A DNA stretch of 64,000 nt from Haloferax mediterranei ATCC 33500 (GTDB lineage: Archaea; Halobacteriota; Halobacteria; Halobacteriales; Haloferacaceae). The DNA is taken from positions 186,001-250,000 of the forward strand of contig NC_017943.1 in the NCBI RefSeq assembly GCF_000306765.2, written 5' to 3'. The notes beneath the pieces were generated by a model. The model ran no database searches, was not told the DNA's origin, and saw only the letters and a list, made by a program, of their open reading frames with translations. Below, piece by piece: positions 1-9,049 of the stretch (position 1 is the first letter of the stretch; each line of letters opens with the position of its first letter). Both the position numbers and the translations under genes were made by a program.

Positions 1-177
1 AATGTCGACGAGGTGTTCGAAGCCATCCAAGCCGCGCACAACGCGGTGAAGGCTGACCGAGTCATTACCTCCGTCGAAGTCGACGAACAGCGGCGTCGCG
101 AACAACACGGCGAAGATCGCATCAAGTCCGTCGCCAGCGTGCTCGGCCGCGAGCCGAAACGAGAGCGAGACACGTGA
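1..177 (+). CDS. MTH1187-type thiamine-binding family protein, C-terminal part
   Basis: The frame is open from the first base and ends at TGA 175-177, giving the last 58 residues of a protein that starts outside the window. The segment DEVFEAIQAAHNAV followed by DRVITSVEVDEQRR resembles the C-terminal half of the small ferredoxin-fold MTH1187/YkoF-like (UPF0045) proteins, which bind thiamine-like ligands and are about 100 residues long. Too short to the ORF-size cutoff to be scored by length; the assignment rests on pattern resemblance alone. Confidence 0.6.
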   Translation, partial: NVDEVFEAIQAAHNAVKADRVITSVEVDEQRRREQHGEDRIKSVASVLGREPKRERDT

Positions 178-387
178 GTGTCTTCCAGAGCGGGTGAAGG
201 ACGAGACACATAGACCACCCCCTTCTCTTTCAGCGTGGCGGGTTGAGCGGCTACGAAACCACCCCCACTCGGTTACAGGGAGCTGTGTGCCGCCGAATAG
301 TCCGCACACCGATAGGTGTCGGCCTGTCCGGAGCACACCCCAGTTCTCACCTCGCCACGTCGTGGTGTGCGCCGTCTGATCGGTGAG

Positions 388-1308
388 CTATATCCCGTCG
401 TAGAGGTCCGTCGAGAGGTATCGTTCTCCCGTATCCGGGAGCACAACGACGACCATCTTCTCGCGATTCCCCGGCCGTCGAGCGACACGAACAGCCGCGT
501 CGAGTGCAGCCCCCGAAGAGACACCCGCCAGAATCCCTTCCTCACCCGCGAGTTTTCGGGTCGCCTCGATGGCGTCTTCGTGCTTGACCGGGACCACATC
601 ATCGATTAATTCGCGGCGAAGCACGTCGGGGACGAATCCGGCGCCAATTCCTTGAATACCGTGTGAACCCGACGCTTCCCCCGAAAGTACCGCCGACTCG
701 GCCGGTTCGACGGCAATCGACTGAAAGTCCTGTTTCCCTTGTTCTTCCTTGATGTATTCCGAAATTCCGGTTATCGTTCCACCGGTTCCGACCCCCGAAA
801 CGAGGATATCTACCTCGCCCTCCGTGTCCCGCCAGATTTCCGGACCAGTGGTCTCTCGATGAATCAACGGATTAGCGAGATTCTCGAACTGGTGTGGGAT
901 AAATGCGTTCTCGGTCTCGTTTGCCAGTTCTTCCGCTTTCGTGATTGCTCCACCCATCCCGTCGGCACCGGGTGTGAGGACGATTTCGGCGTCGAGCGCA
1001 CTGACGAGGCGTCGACGCTCTTCACTCATCGAATCCGGCATCGTCAGAATTAGGTCGTAGCCCTTTGCGGCGGCGGTGAAGGCAAGTCCGATGCCCGTGT
1101 TTCCGCTCGTCGGTTCGATAATAGTGGTTTCGTCGACGATTAGGCCCTCTCTTTCGGCCTGTTCGAGCATTGCAACGCCGATTCGGTCTTTGACGGAGTT
1201 CGTCGGGTTGAAAGATTCGAGCTTTGCGAGGATGTTCCCCTCAAATGAGTCAAGACGGACGAGTGGCGTCTTCCCGACCAACTCTGTGACGTCGCCAGCA
1301 ATGTTCAT
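388..1308 (-). CDS. cysK: Cysteine synthase (O-acetylserine sulfhydrylase family)
   Basis: A 306-residue fold-type II PLP enzyme, close to the usual CysK length. The PLP lysine is K40 in [11 protein letters not shown]. The substrate-binding loop [10 protein letters not shown] is near residue 66 and the phosphate-binding loop GVGTGGT near residue 173. The expected reaction is formation of L-cysteine from O-acetylserine (or O-phosphoserine) and sulfide in the cytoplasm. Cystathionine beta-synthases share these motifs, but the absence of a C-terminal CBS or haem domain favours CysK. It stands alone, convergent with nothing obvious; downstream of it lies the end of the thiamine-binding-like gene on the opposite strand. 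Confidence 0.88.
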   Translation of the reverse strand: MNIAGDVTELVGKTPLVRLDSFEGNILAKLESFNPTNSVKDRIGVAMLEQAEREGLIVDETTIIEPTSGNTGIGLAFTAAAKGYDLILTMPDSMSEERRRLVSALDAEIVLTPGADGMGGAITKAEELANETENAFIPHQFENLANPLIHRETTGPEIWRDTEGEVDILVSGVGTGGTITGISEYIKEEQGKQDFQSIAVEPAESAVLSGEASGSHGIQGIGAGFVPDVLRRELIDDVVPVKHEDAIEATRKLAGEEGILAGVSSGAALDAAVRVARRPGNREKMVVVVLPDTGERYLSTDLYDGI

Positions 1309-1508
1309 TGGTTCGTCCGATGGAGTTCATCACCATCAGAGCAGTTCCCCGGAATAGCGGGGGTTCAAGCGATTAGAAGGGTGCTACCAAAACAGACACC
1401 GGTGGAGAATCAACACGGGCGATGCGTAGTTCTGCTCGTCGTTCCAGCGTATGCCTCCGGCTAGATGAACAACGGCCGTCTCTGTAACGGACGGAATCTC
1501 GCTGAGCC

Positions 1509-2867
1509 TCATATAAGCCCTGAAGAGAGGATGAACCCAATTAAGAGGACTACGGTGACGAACACGCCCCCAACGAGAAGCGGGTTTTCCATCGCTTTCT
1601 CGTGGACTGACATCTGCGCGTACTCCGTACGGAACTCCTCGAGGTTCTCGTGGTCGTAGAAGTATTTTGTTTTCAGGGCGAAGCGCTCAGTGACCGCGCA
1701 ACCAGTACAGACCGGTGTTCCTTCGAGTCGTTCTGTCTTACTGTGTGACCTGCAGTTGATACTTCCACAGTTCGTGCAATATGTGTACGTTTTTGCGTTC
1801 TCTTTCTCACAGTGGACACAGCGATGGATTCCATCTTCCAGTGTGAGACGGGACGGTCCAGCCGCATAGTATTCATACGAGTATGAGTACTGCTGAAGTT
1901 GGGTTGTCTGGCGGACTTGTGGGACGTAGACGGGTGTAATTGCCTGAATCGAGATGTCCGATTGCTTCGGTTCGCAGGTCTTCTCGTAGGTAACGTTGTT
2001 GTCTCCAGTGTAGGTTACTGTCGTCGTGTGGTGCTCGCGGAGACGTGAGACTGCCCAGTCTTTGTACTCGGTTTCTGTTTGACCGAACCGATTTACGCGG
2101 AGGTCGTCGAAGACGGTCGCAAATCTGTCTTCGTCTAGGTCGACAGTTTGTGGGAAATTGTTCGTGATCACGCTGGCAAGATCACTCTCTGCAACACTGG
2201 GTCGACCTCGGTTAGCATGCACTACAAATCCATCTGACTGGTTGATGCGGTGAATAACACCAACTGAAGTCTCGAACACTGCGTCGATGTGCGCCTGGAT
2301 TGTAAGTATCGGCTGGAAGTCAACCTGCCCATGCGACTTCGGGAGGTTATCCCCGTCGATATTCTCGATATCTCGAAACGCTTCGCGAACAGGAGCGTCA
2401 GCGCCCCCAGCAGGGTCGAATGGTCGGAACGTCTCGTCACAGAGAATCTCAATGCGCCCGTTATACAGGTCAAGCCCGATATCGTCGGCAATATCCCTGA
2501 GTGTAGTCCCATCGATGAGTTCTATTGGGTAGGGGTCTCTGTTCTGGCTGAGACGGGTAGCGTACTCCTCTGCAGGGGTCGTGAAGCACCCAGTTGTGAC
2601 GACAATACCACGCTTTGGGCCATCGTACTCGTACGTCGCAATGGCGGAGTGAAGTTTCTGCACTACAGGACGGCCGACAGAGCCGGTGTGTTTACATTCG
2701 ACGACAACACCACGTCGTGTCCCGTCGACGACTTCTTCCATGAGGATGTCTCGCCCTTCATCAGCGGTCTTCCGTGCTTGGTGTACGTTTTCGTACCCGA
2801 GGTTTCGGAATACATCCTCCATCAAGTCCTCGAATTCGAACCCCGAGAGTTCATCTAAGATGGCCAT
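1509..2867 (-). CDS. Mrr-type restriction endonuclease domain protein with zinc fingers and C-terminal membrane anchor
   Basis: A 452-residue protein. Residues 8-110 form an Mrr_cat-like PD-(D/E)xK nuclease: DEGRD gives D40 and VVECKH gives E57 and K59. The middle part (about 170-330) has no recognisable domain. Residues about 345-395 carry several CxxC pairs (CVHC, CTNC, CTGC) typical of zinc ribbons. A hydrophobic segment at the extreme C-terminus (LLVGGVFVTVVLLIGFI) looks like a membrane anchor. Mrr-type nucleases usually cut modified or foreign DNA. No methyltransferase or specificity gene lies next to it, so it would act as a stand-alone, possibly modification-dependent, enzyme. Substrate is unknown. 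Confidence 0.75.
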   Translation of the reverse strand: MAILDELSGFEFEDLMEDVFRNLGYENVHQARKTADEGRDILMEEVVDGTRRGVVVECKHTGSVGRPVVQKLHSAIATYEYDGPKRGIVVTTGCFTTPAEEYATRLSQNRDPYPIELIDGTTLRDIADDIGLDLYNGRIEILCDETFRPFDPAGGADAPVREAFRDIENIDGDNLPKSHGQVDFQPILTIQAHIDAVFETSVGVIHRINQSDGFVVHANRGRPSVAESDLASVITNNFPQTVDLDEDRFATVFDDLRVNRFGQTETEYKDWAVSRLREHHTTTVTYTGDNNVTYEKTCEPKQSDISIQAITPVYVPQVRQTTQLQQYSYSYEYYAAGPSRLTLEDGIHRCVHCEKENAKTYTYCTNCGSINCRSHSKTERLEGTPVCTGCAVTERFALKTKYFYDHENLEEFRTEYAQMSVHEKAMENPLLVGGVFVTVVLLIGFILSSGLI

Positions 2868-3182
2868 ATCAATGTGCTAGTAATATATGAACGGCTTTCG
2901 ACTATTAATCAATTTTCGTGATATTAACTGAGCTGGACAGGAGTCCAAGAACCAGCATGTCGTCCTGTGCCGCTACCCGTGTACTCAGTCCTGCACAGCG
3001 TGCCGGAAGACAGCCCACAGCCTCTTCGGGTACAACGTCCGGGCAGCCCACTTCCCGTCGTTCGTAACGAGAATACTGAGTGTCCACCACAAGGGAGAGA
3101 CCGGCGTGGATAGCGAACTAGATGGTTGGTTGCACGACAGACCATAACAGAATTTTTTGTCATACACGACGATGTTTCTCCG
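2868..3182. other. Intergenic stretch with a start-less ORF relic
   Basis: About 315 bases without a convincing gene. The AT-rich first 65 bases probably hold the promoter of the nuclease gene on the minus strand. On the plus strand a frame is open from about 2929 to a TAA at 3146-3148 (it includes CRYPCTQSCTACRKT), but it has no ATG/GTG start and no family I recognise. It may be a gene relic. Confidence 0.3.
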
Positions 3183-3473
3183 ATGGCAACTGCAACCATC
3201 GCCCGATACACGGGAAGTGCTGTCGGGTTGGTTCTTGCAATCACGTGCCTCGGGTTTGCCGCAGTGCACGCTGCTGCCGGCGTTCCAACCGCAGTTCTCC
3301 CTGCTGTTGGCGGACTCGTTCTACTCGGTGCCGCAGTCGCACTTGCGCCCGTTACGCGCCGCCGCCTCCGGAAGAACGTCGGTGGTCGTGACGATCTCGT
3401 CGTCTTCTTCGGGGCACTCGCCGTCGCGATACTCTCGTTCCTCGTATTTTTCGCACTGGGCAGTGCGCTCTAA
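3183..3473 (+). CDS. Small three-helix membrane protein
   Basis: A hydrophobic protein of 96 residues if started at ATG 3183 (MATATIARYTG). An upstream in-frame start at 3126 would add 19 polar residues that do not look like part of the fold. Three hydrophobic stretches are visible at about residues 9-30, 35-55 and 70-95, separated by a short basic loop (RRRLRKN). No catalytic motif or family is recognised. It sits just upstream of the MITE-like repeat at 3491. Confidence 0.55.
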   Translation: MATATIARYTGSAVGLVLAITCLGFAAVHAAAGVPTAVLPAVGGLVLLGAAVALAPVTRRRLRKNVGGRDDLVVFFGALAVAILSFLVFFALGSAL

Positions 3474-3490
3474 GCGGAATTCAGGACCGG

Positions 3491-3576
3491 CTATAGTAGC
3501 GTTTGCAAGTCAGTGCACACTCGGTCAACCGGTGTCGTGCGGTCGGATGTGTCACCAGTTGCAAACGCTACTATAG
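3491..3576. repeat. MITE-like element, copy 1, with 18-bp terminal inverted repeats
   Basis: A short non-coding element bounded by perfect inverted termini: CTATAGTAGCGTTTGCAA at 3491-3508 and its reverse complement at 3559-3576. The interior is about 50 bases. A near-identical copy lies at 63797-63878, at the other end of the window, which shows that this is a dispersed repeat rather than a local hairpin terminator. The size and structure fit a MITE mobilised in trans by an insertion sequence with the same ends. No transposase with these ends is present in the window. Confidence 0.75.
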
Positions 3577-3683
3577 TTCCTACCGGTCTACGCGTCGGGC
3601 CAACGGCCCTCGCCGACGTGGGTGGCAAACCAATTAATCACGTACGACGCGGGCGAACGAGTGTGACCGAATTCGGAACCGCG

Positions 3684-5063
3684 TTAGAAGGCCTGCTGAA
3701 TCTCGTCGGCGACAGTTGCACTCGTCGGTGGCGTCGCCCGCGCCATCGCACCGACGAGAACGTACTGGCCGAGTTCTCGGTTAATCCATCCGACCGAAAC
3801 GTCGTCGTCTTCGTCGTAGTCGTCCAGTTCTCGGTCGGCGTACCGAATGGCGCCGTCGATCTGTGAGAGTACGTACCGATTGAGGCGCGATTTCTCGCGC
3901 GACGCGAGCGCGTCTTCGAAGGCGGCGATGGCCGAATTGCGTATCTTTCGCACGTCCTCGGTGCTCTCGACGGTGACGTACTCGCCGTCGTTGACGCGCT
4001 CACGGAGCGATTCGAACGCGCGGACTCGGACGAGCGATTCGTGAGCTGAGAGGATAGCCCGCGTGCGCTGACCCGTCTTCAATTCATCCGCGAGTCCGTC
4101 GGCGTAGTCGAGATCCCTGAACAGCTTGGTCATCGCCGCTGCGACCGGGGTGTCCTCGATATCGGGTTCTACAAACGACGAAGGCTTTTGACCGTCTCCG
4201 TTGGGGAGATCCTTCAAACGGTCCCTGAAAGTTCGGGCCAGCGAGTCAGCAAGGGAGACAATCTCCGAGCGGACCTGGCGAGGGTCGTCCATTGACGACT
4301 CGTACCTGTCGTACAGGTACTCGGCATCATCCAGCGCGGCTCTCGCCTCTTCGAGGTCGCCTGCGAATTTGCCGACCAATATCGGAGTTTCCTGCTCTCG
4401 GCTGTATCGCTCGGGCGCGTCTCTCGACCGACGGCCAGCGGAGGCAACCAACACTTCGAGTTCTCTGTGAGCCAAAATCGCTCGAATCGGGTCGTCACCG
4501 ACGTAGCTCCACTGCCCTCGGAAGGCGTCGATGTCAGACCGAATCTGTGGGACGGACTTCCGAACGTCGGCGAACGCCAACCCGTCGTCGATAGCCGCCC
4601 ACGACGCCGTGACCGCCCGGGTTTGTTCGCGGGCGTCGCGGAGGGTTCGCATCGTTTCGAGCGGTGACGGTTCATCGGCGGCATCTTCGAGTTCGCCGGT
4701 CGCGTCGTCGTACATCTCCGAGAGTTCCTCCCGAATCGCACCGTTGGGAATTTCCTGAGCGTCGAACGGCGCTGGAACTGTTGTGAGCCGCTGCTCCACC
4801 GACGCGGCCGTCTCGTTCAGGTACGATTCTTCGATGGGAATCGGAAATCTCTCAGTGACAGACGGGAATGGCGTCGAAAGAACGCCTTTGAGCTCCCCTC
4901 CGTCGAGTTTCGGCGGGTTATCTCCGAGCACGTCGCCGAGTCCGGTACAACCTGCGAGTGCAGTGGCTCCCGCGAGTGCGAAGAAACCGCGGCGGGTTGC
5001 ACTGCCCCGTGCTGTATGACGCTGTCCGTCTCGGGCCTGCGGTGGTCCCTGTTCGTCCGTCAT
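3684..5063 (-). CDS. Tat-exported lipoprotein, helical, unknown function
   Basis: A 459-residue protein with an N-terminal twin-arginine region (TRRGFFALAGATALAGC) whose lipobox ends at about Cys39, so it should be exported folded by Tat and lipid-anchored outside the cell. The rest is charged and mostly predicted helical, with many Arg/Asp/Glu-rich segments and no enzyme motif I recognise. Its ATG overlaps the stop of the upstream lipoprotein gene (5060-5063), so the two are co-transcribed and translationally coupled, suggesting a joint surface role. Function is unknown. Confidence 0.75.
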   Translation of the reverse strand: MTDEQGPPQARDGQRHTARGSATRRGFFALAGATALAGCTGLGDVLGDNPPKLDGGELKGVLSTPFPSVTERFPIPIEESYLNETAASVEQRLTTVPAPFDAQEIPNGAIREELSEMYDDATGELEDAADEPSPLETMRTLRDAREQTRAVTASWAAIDDGLAFADVRKSVPQIRSDIDAFRGQWSYVGDDPIRAILAHRELEVLVASAGRRSRDAPERYSREQETPILVGKFAGDLEEARAALDDAEYLYDRYESSMDDPRQVRSEIVSLADSLARTFRDRLKDLPNGDGQKPSSFVEPDIEDTPVAAAMTKLFRDLDYADGLADELKTGQRTRAILSAHESLVRVRAFESLRERVNDGEYVTVESTEDVRKIRNSAIAAFEDALASREKSRLNRYVLSQIDGAIRYADRELDDYDEDDDVSVGWINRELGQYVLVGAMARATPPTSATVADEIQQAF

Positions 5064-5773
5064 TGATTTTGCTCCGTCGTCGCGGTTTGGGTCCGGTTTG
5101 CGGGCGGCTTAGGACCGTAGTGAGGCGCTTCAGTCGTCGCTTCGCCGTCTTCGGGGTGTTCACGCGGTCGATGACAGCCCCCACTGCTCCACCCCGACCC
5201 GTAACTGTGTATCCCATCCGGGTCGAGCACCTCGGGAATACGAATGAGCCACGACGCGCCGCCTTTCGTGTCGGTCTGACAGGAGACGTCGGAAGACCGG
5301 TAGTGGCTCCCGTACTGCGTGTGAATATCCGATTCAGACCACGTCACCGAACAGAGTTCGAGCGTGAAACACTCCCTTACCTGCTGAAATTCGACGTAAA
5401 TCGTCTCGCTGTCGAAGTCGGTGTCGGCGACAAACTGGCGTGCTTCGGCCGCCCCGTCGACATCGGCGAACCACATCTGTTCGGCGGTTTCGGTGGACGT
5501 GACGAAGCCGCGTTCCTGTGCGACTTTCGGTGGGACGCCGGCCTGCGTCGACGACGTTGCTGTCTTCGTCCGTCGAGGCTCGTCCGGAAGCAAAATTGAC
5601 GGGTCATCGTCAGTGTGCCGCAGCGCGTAGTGCGAGGGAACCGACCCGCCCGTCGCTGGCGACTCGCTCGCTGTCTCGGTCACCGAGTGCTCTGTCGTAC
5701 CGCTGCATCCGGCGAAACCGGCGAAAAGACCGACCGCTCCGGAGAGGACTCGTCTGCGTGTGAGAGGGACCAT
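5060..5773 (-). CDS. Tat-exported lipoprotein, unknown function
   Basis: Started at ATG 5773 (MVPLTRRRVLSGAVGLF), which places the RRR motif near the N-terminus; an ATG at 5788 is also possible. The lipobox Cys follows in GFAGCSG, so this is a Tat lipoprotein of about 237 residues. The mature part has several cysteines and an SDIHTQYGSHYRSSDV stretch, without a recognised family. It is the first gene of a two-gene unit with the following lipoprotein (ATGA overlap). Its promoter region is shared with the divergent HTH-10 regulator at 5926, which is a candidate regulator of the pair. Confidence 0.7.
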   Translation of the reverse strand: MVPLTRRRVLSGAVGLFAGFAGCSGTTEHSVTETASESPATGGSVPSHYALRHTDDDPSILLPDEPRRTKTATSSTQAGVPPKVAQERGFVTSTETAEQMWFADVDGAAEARQFVADTDFDSETIYVEFQQVRECFTLELCSVTWSESDIHTQYGSHYRSSDVSCQTDTKGGASWLIRIPEVLDPDGIHSYGSGWSSGGCHRPREHPEDGEATTEAPHYGPKPPANRTQTATTEQNQ

Positions 5774-5890
5774 ATCCGCTATTGGCAAATGGGAGACCGT
5801 TAACCCCTCGGATTCGTCATGGTGCTGAAGTGTACGTGCACCGAAGGGTTGTGGACGACTCGAAAGCAGACCAGTTGGTACATTCCAAAC

Positions 5891-5899
5891 AAAATTATA
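5891..5899 (+). promoter_or_regulatory. TATA box for the HTH-10 regulator
   Basis: The AT-only run AAAATTATA lies about 31 bases before the GTG at 5926. This is the normal archaeal TATA-to-start spacing for a leaderless transcript and was used to choose that GTG. Confidence 0.55.
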
Positions 5900-5925
5900 G
5901 ACACCGAGCGAATAAGCCCAGTACC

Positions 5926-6699
5926 GTGCGCGAGTTCGTCTTTACCGTCGAGTACGAAAAGGGAGCAGACGAGGTGATGGACCTGTTCATCGAGAATCCG
6001 GATTTACACTCGAAAACGATGGCAGTCCACGCAACCGCCAACTCGATGTGGCGGTTAGACCGAGTCACAGGACCGACAGAGGTGCTCGAAACGTTCGACA
6101 CCCTCATCGACAACGTTGCACTCGGAAATGCCGTCATCGGGATGTGCGGCGCGCCGGTCGTCGAGTGGGACTACGAAATCCTCTCCAGTACGCCCAACGG
6201 TCGAATCATCTACTCCTGTCGAGAGGAAGGAGACGGCGTGCAGTCGATTCCGTACGTCGCCGCGAAACATATCGGGGACGGTCTCTTGATGCAAGCCGAA
6301 CGCCGCGGAAACCAGTACCAGTGGCGACTCCTCATCGCCGACGACGATACCGTCGGCGAGATTTACGAGGAGGTACAGGATAGTTTGAGCGAGGGACTCT
6401 CGCTCAGCGTCCAGCGAATCAGCGAACCCGAGTGCTGGCTCGAAGAAGGGTTTGGAACGAGCGGACTCCCGCCCGAGCAACAGGCCGCCCTCGAAGCGGC
6501 TGTCGAGTTCGGCTACTACGAAACGCCGCGGCGGAACTCGGTACAGGAGATTTCGGAACGAATCGACGTTCCGGGGTCGACGCTCCAATATCGACTGACC
6601 CGTGCCGAAGCGTGGCTAGCTCAACAGTTCGTAAGTGACACGCTCGGTACCGAGGTTGAAGAGCGTGTAGACCCCGCCGAACTCGAACTCAGCGCCTGA
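5926..6699 (+). CDS. HTH-10 (bacterio-opsin activator-type) transcriptional regulator
   Basis: Started at GTG 5926 because VREFVFTVEYE is the usual opening of this haloarchaeal family and a TATA box lies at the right distance; the longer frame from 5782 would add 48 poorly conserved residues. The protein is 257 residues. The N-terminal two thirds are a sensor-like region without known ligand. The C-terminal part, from LPPEQQAALEAAVEFGYYETPRR on, is the HTH-10 DNA-binding domain, with PGSTLQYRLTRAEAWLAQQF as the recognition-helix end. It is a single-domain-type regulator, divergent from the lipoprotein pair. Confidence 0.85.
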   Translation: MREFVFTVEYEKGADEVMDLFIENPDLHSKTMAVHATANSMWRLDRVTGPTEVLETFDTLIDNVALGNAVIGMCGAPVVEWDYEILSSTPNGRIIYSCREEGDGVQSIPYVAAKHIGDGLLMQAERRGNQYQWRLLIADDDTVGEIYEEVQDSLSEGLSLSVQRISEPECWLEEGFGTSGLPPEQQAALEAAVEFGYYETPRRNSVQEISERIDVPGSTLQYRLTRAEAWLAQQFVSDTLGTEVEERVDPAELELSA

Positions 6700-6726
6700 A
6701 AGCGAGAAACGCATCAGAGCTTGATT

Positions 6727-7803
6727 TCAGTCGCGACGCTGCGTGACGTACTCGCGGGTGTCACCGAGGAGGACGTAGTCGGCGTTTTGGAGTTCCGCCA
6801 CGTTCTGTGACCCGGTGACGAACATCGCGGTTTGTAATTCAGCGATGAGGTCCTCGACTCGCTCGACAACCGCGTCTACTCCCTGCGTAGCTGGTTTTAA
6901 GAACGGCTTTGCAAGTCCGCCAGCCTGTGCGCCAAGTGCAATCGCTTTCGCGATGTCTAAGCCGGTGCGAACGCCACCGCTCGCAATCACGCAATCGTGC
7001 TCACGAGCACACTCAAGTGTACTGACAGCGGTCGGGACACCCCACGACCGGAACAACGTGCCAACCCGCTCTTGGCGCGAGGCGTTCACCGCTGCCGCCC
7101 GGTAGGCTTCGATACCGGACCAGGTCGTGCCGCCTTTACCGGCAACGTCAATTGCATCGACGCCCGCCTGCGTGAGCGATTTCGCAGTTCCGCCGGCGAT
7201 ACCATTGCCCGTCTCTTTGACGACGATTGGAACCGAAAGCTCCGACGAGACACGTTCGATGGCTGCTAAGCACCCTTCGGCGTTGATGTCTCCTTCAGGT
7301 TGGACAGCTTCCTGGAGGAAATTCAGATGGACCGCGAGCGCGTCGGCATCAATCATTTCGACGGCACGTTCGACCATGGCAGTCTCGTATTCCCGGAGTT
7401 GTGCAGCCCCGATGTTCCCGTAGATAAACGCGTCAGGAGCGGCGTCTCGGACGACCGTGTACGATTCGAGGAGGTCCTCGTCGTCGAGTTCGAGTCCCGC
7501 TCGTTGACTTCCGACTCCCATCGCGATTCCTGTCTCGGCAGCGCCAGCGGCCAGTGCCCGGTTGATTTTCGTCGTATTCGGGTGCCCGCCGGTCATGCTC
7601 TCGATGACAATCGGTGCAGCGAGTTCGCTACCGAGAAAATCAACAGATAAATCGATGTCGTCGTGGTGGAACTCCGGGAGTGCCTCGTGTACGAGTTGGA
7701 CGTCTTCGAAGCCGGTTCCGGTCGTTTCGACGTCCTTCTCCTGAATAATTCGAATGTGGTCGTCTTTTCGGTCTTCAGTTTCCGACGAGTTCTTTTTAGC
7801 CAT
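6727..7803 (-). CDS. fni: Type II isopentenyl-diphosphate delta-isomerase (FMN-dependent)
   Basis: A 358-residue TIM-barrel flavoprotein that interconverts isopentenyl and dimethylallyl diphosphate for archaeal lipid, carotenoid and quinone synthesis. Family signatures are in order: RKDDHI near the N-terminus, ESMTGGHP (about 68), GSQRAGLE (about 98), [14 protein letters not shown] (about 158), KETGNGI (about 196), GKGGTTW (about 222) and the phosphate-binding [19 protein letters not shown] (about 273). All FMN-contacting segments look intact. It converges with the regulator at 5926 and has its own promoter region before 7803. Confidence 0.92.
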   Translation of the reverse strand: MAKKNSSETEDRKDDHIRIIQEKDVETTGTGFEDVQLVHEALPEFHHDDIDLSVDFLGSELAAPIVIESMTGGHPNTTKINRALAAGAAETGIAMGVGSQRAGLELDDEDLLESYTVVRDAAPDAFIYGNIGAAQLREYETAMVERAVEMIDADALAVHLNFLQEAVQPEGDINAEGCLAAIERVSSELSVPIVVKETGNGIAGGTAKSLTQAGVDAIDVAGKGGTTWSGIEAYRAAAVNASRQERVGTLFRSWGVPTAVSTLECAREHDCVIASGGVRTGLDIAKAIALGAQAGGLAKPFLKPATQGVDAVVERVEDLIAELQTAMFVTGSQNVAELQNADYVLLGDTREYVTQRRD

Positions 7804-8001
7804 CTAATTGTACTGTAGGGAGAACCTGTAAAAGAACACTGTTGCGGCTGTCCGAGTTCGGTTGACAACTTCGTTGTAGATACCCATCGAGACCGACGGC
7901 AAACAGCCCCGAGAACAACGGCCGTCGCTTCGCTTGGTAGTGATTTGGAATGTACCAAACTAGGGTCCAAGGTTACAAGCGAATAACGTAGTTGTATCTC
8001 A

Positions 8002-9012
8002 ATGTCGGACTCAACTTCTACCCCGTGGCGGATAGCGACGAACGAAACTGAAGCGGCCGGCGACGGTAACACACAGGAATCTACGACGGGAAACGGCCCG
8101 AAAGCTCTCGACAAGGACGAACTCGTATACGACGAACGACACGGCGAGTGGGTCGATCCCGAGACTGGAGAGGTTGTACGAGAAGGCGAGATTGACCGCG
8201 GTCCGGAGTGGCGAGCGTTCGATTCCGCAGAGCGCGACCAGAAATCTCGCGTCGGGTCGCCGACGACGAACCTGATGCACGACAGCGGGCTCTCGACGAA
8301 TATCGGCTGGCAGGACAGAGACGCGTACGGCAACTCCCTTTCGACTCGCCAGCGTCAGAAGATGAAGCGTCTGCGTACGTGGAACGAACGATATCGTACT
8401 CGCGACTCAAAAGAGCGGAACCTCAAGCAAGCACTCGGCGAAGTCGAACGAATGGGGTCGGCACTCGGCCTCCCGGATACCGTCCGCGAGACGGCGAGTG
8501 TGATATATCGTCGGGCGCTTCAGGATGACCTCCTTCCCGGTCGCTCCATCGAAGGTGTCGCCACGGCCGCAATCTACGCCGCCGCACGGCAAGCTGGGGT
8601 TCCGCGGTCGCTCGACGAGGTTCAACACGTCTCCCGCGTTGAGAAAATGGAACTCACGCGAACGTACCGGTATATCTCACGAGAGCTAAACCTCGATATC
8701 CAGCCGGCAGACCCGGAACAGTACCTTCCGCGGTTCGTCTCTGACCTCGGCACGACGGACGAAGTCGAACGGCGTGCACGCTCACTGCTCCAGAACGGGA
8801 AGCAAGACGGACTCCATAGCGGCAAAAGCCCTGTGGGTCTCGCGGCCGCAGCTATCTACGCTGGCGCGCTGTTAGCCGACGAAGAGATAACTCAGGAAGA
8901 AGTGAGCGAAGTAACCGACATCAGCGAAGTGACGATTAGAAACCGCTATCGCGAACTCCTCAAAGCGAGACACGACCGCCGAGAGGAAAGACGCGCAAAT
9001 GCCGCTGTCTAA
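8002..9012 (+). CDS. tfb: Transcription initiation factor IIB paralogue lacking the zinc ribbon cysteines
   Basis: A 336-residue TFB with two cyclin-like repeats (about 125-215 and 220-315), the B-reader/linker signature EIDRGPEWRAFDS at about 63-75, and the C-terminal HTH EVSEVTDISEVTIRNRYREL. The N-terminal segment that normally forms a CxxC...CxxC zinc ribbon is instead VYDERHGEWVDPETGEVVREG, and there is no cysteine anywhere in the protein. Haloarchaea carry many TFB paralogues that select promoter subsets with TBP. This one should still bind TBP-DNA but may contact RNA polymerase differently. A weak TATA-like TTACAAG lies at 7973, about 26-30 bases before the ATG. Confidence 0.92.
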   Translation: MSDSTSTPWRIATNETEAAGDGNTQESTTGNGPKALDKDELVYDERHGEWVDPETGEVVREGEIDRGPEWRAFDSAERDQKSRVGSPTTNLMHDSGLSTNIGWQDRDAYGNSLSTRQRQKMKRLRTWNERYRTRDSKERNLKQALGEVERMGSALGLPDTVRETASVIYRRALQDDLLPGRSIEGVATAAIYAAARQAGVPRSLDEVQHVSRVEKMELTRTYRYISRELNLDIQPADPEQYLPRFVSDLGTTDEVERRARSLLQNGKQDGLHSGKSPVGLAAAAIYAGALLADEEITQEEVSEVTDISEVTIRNRYRELLKARHDRREERRANAAV

Positions 9013-9049
9013 GCGGGTGTGAAACACCCGGAGTGAGTCGATAATACGG

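Noticed and set aside
7593..8333. A 246-codon minus-strand frame across the fni-tfb gap
   Set aside because: It is antisense to the TFB start and out of phase with the isomerase gene, and has a Ser/Arg-rich composition without motifs.
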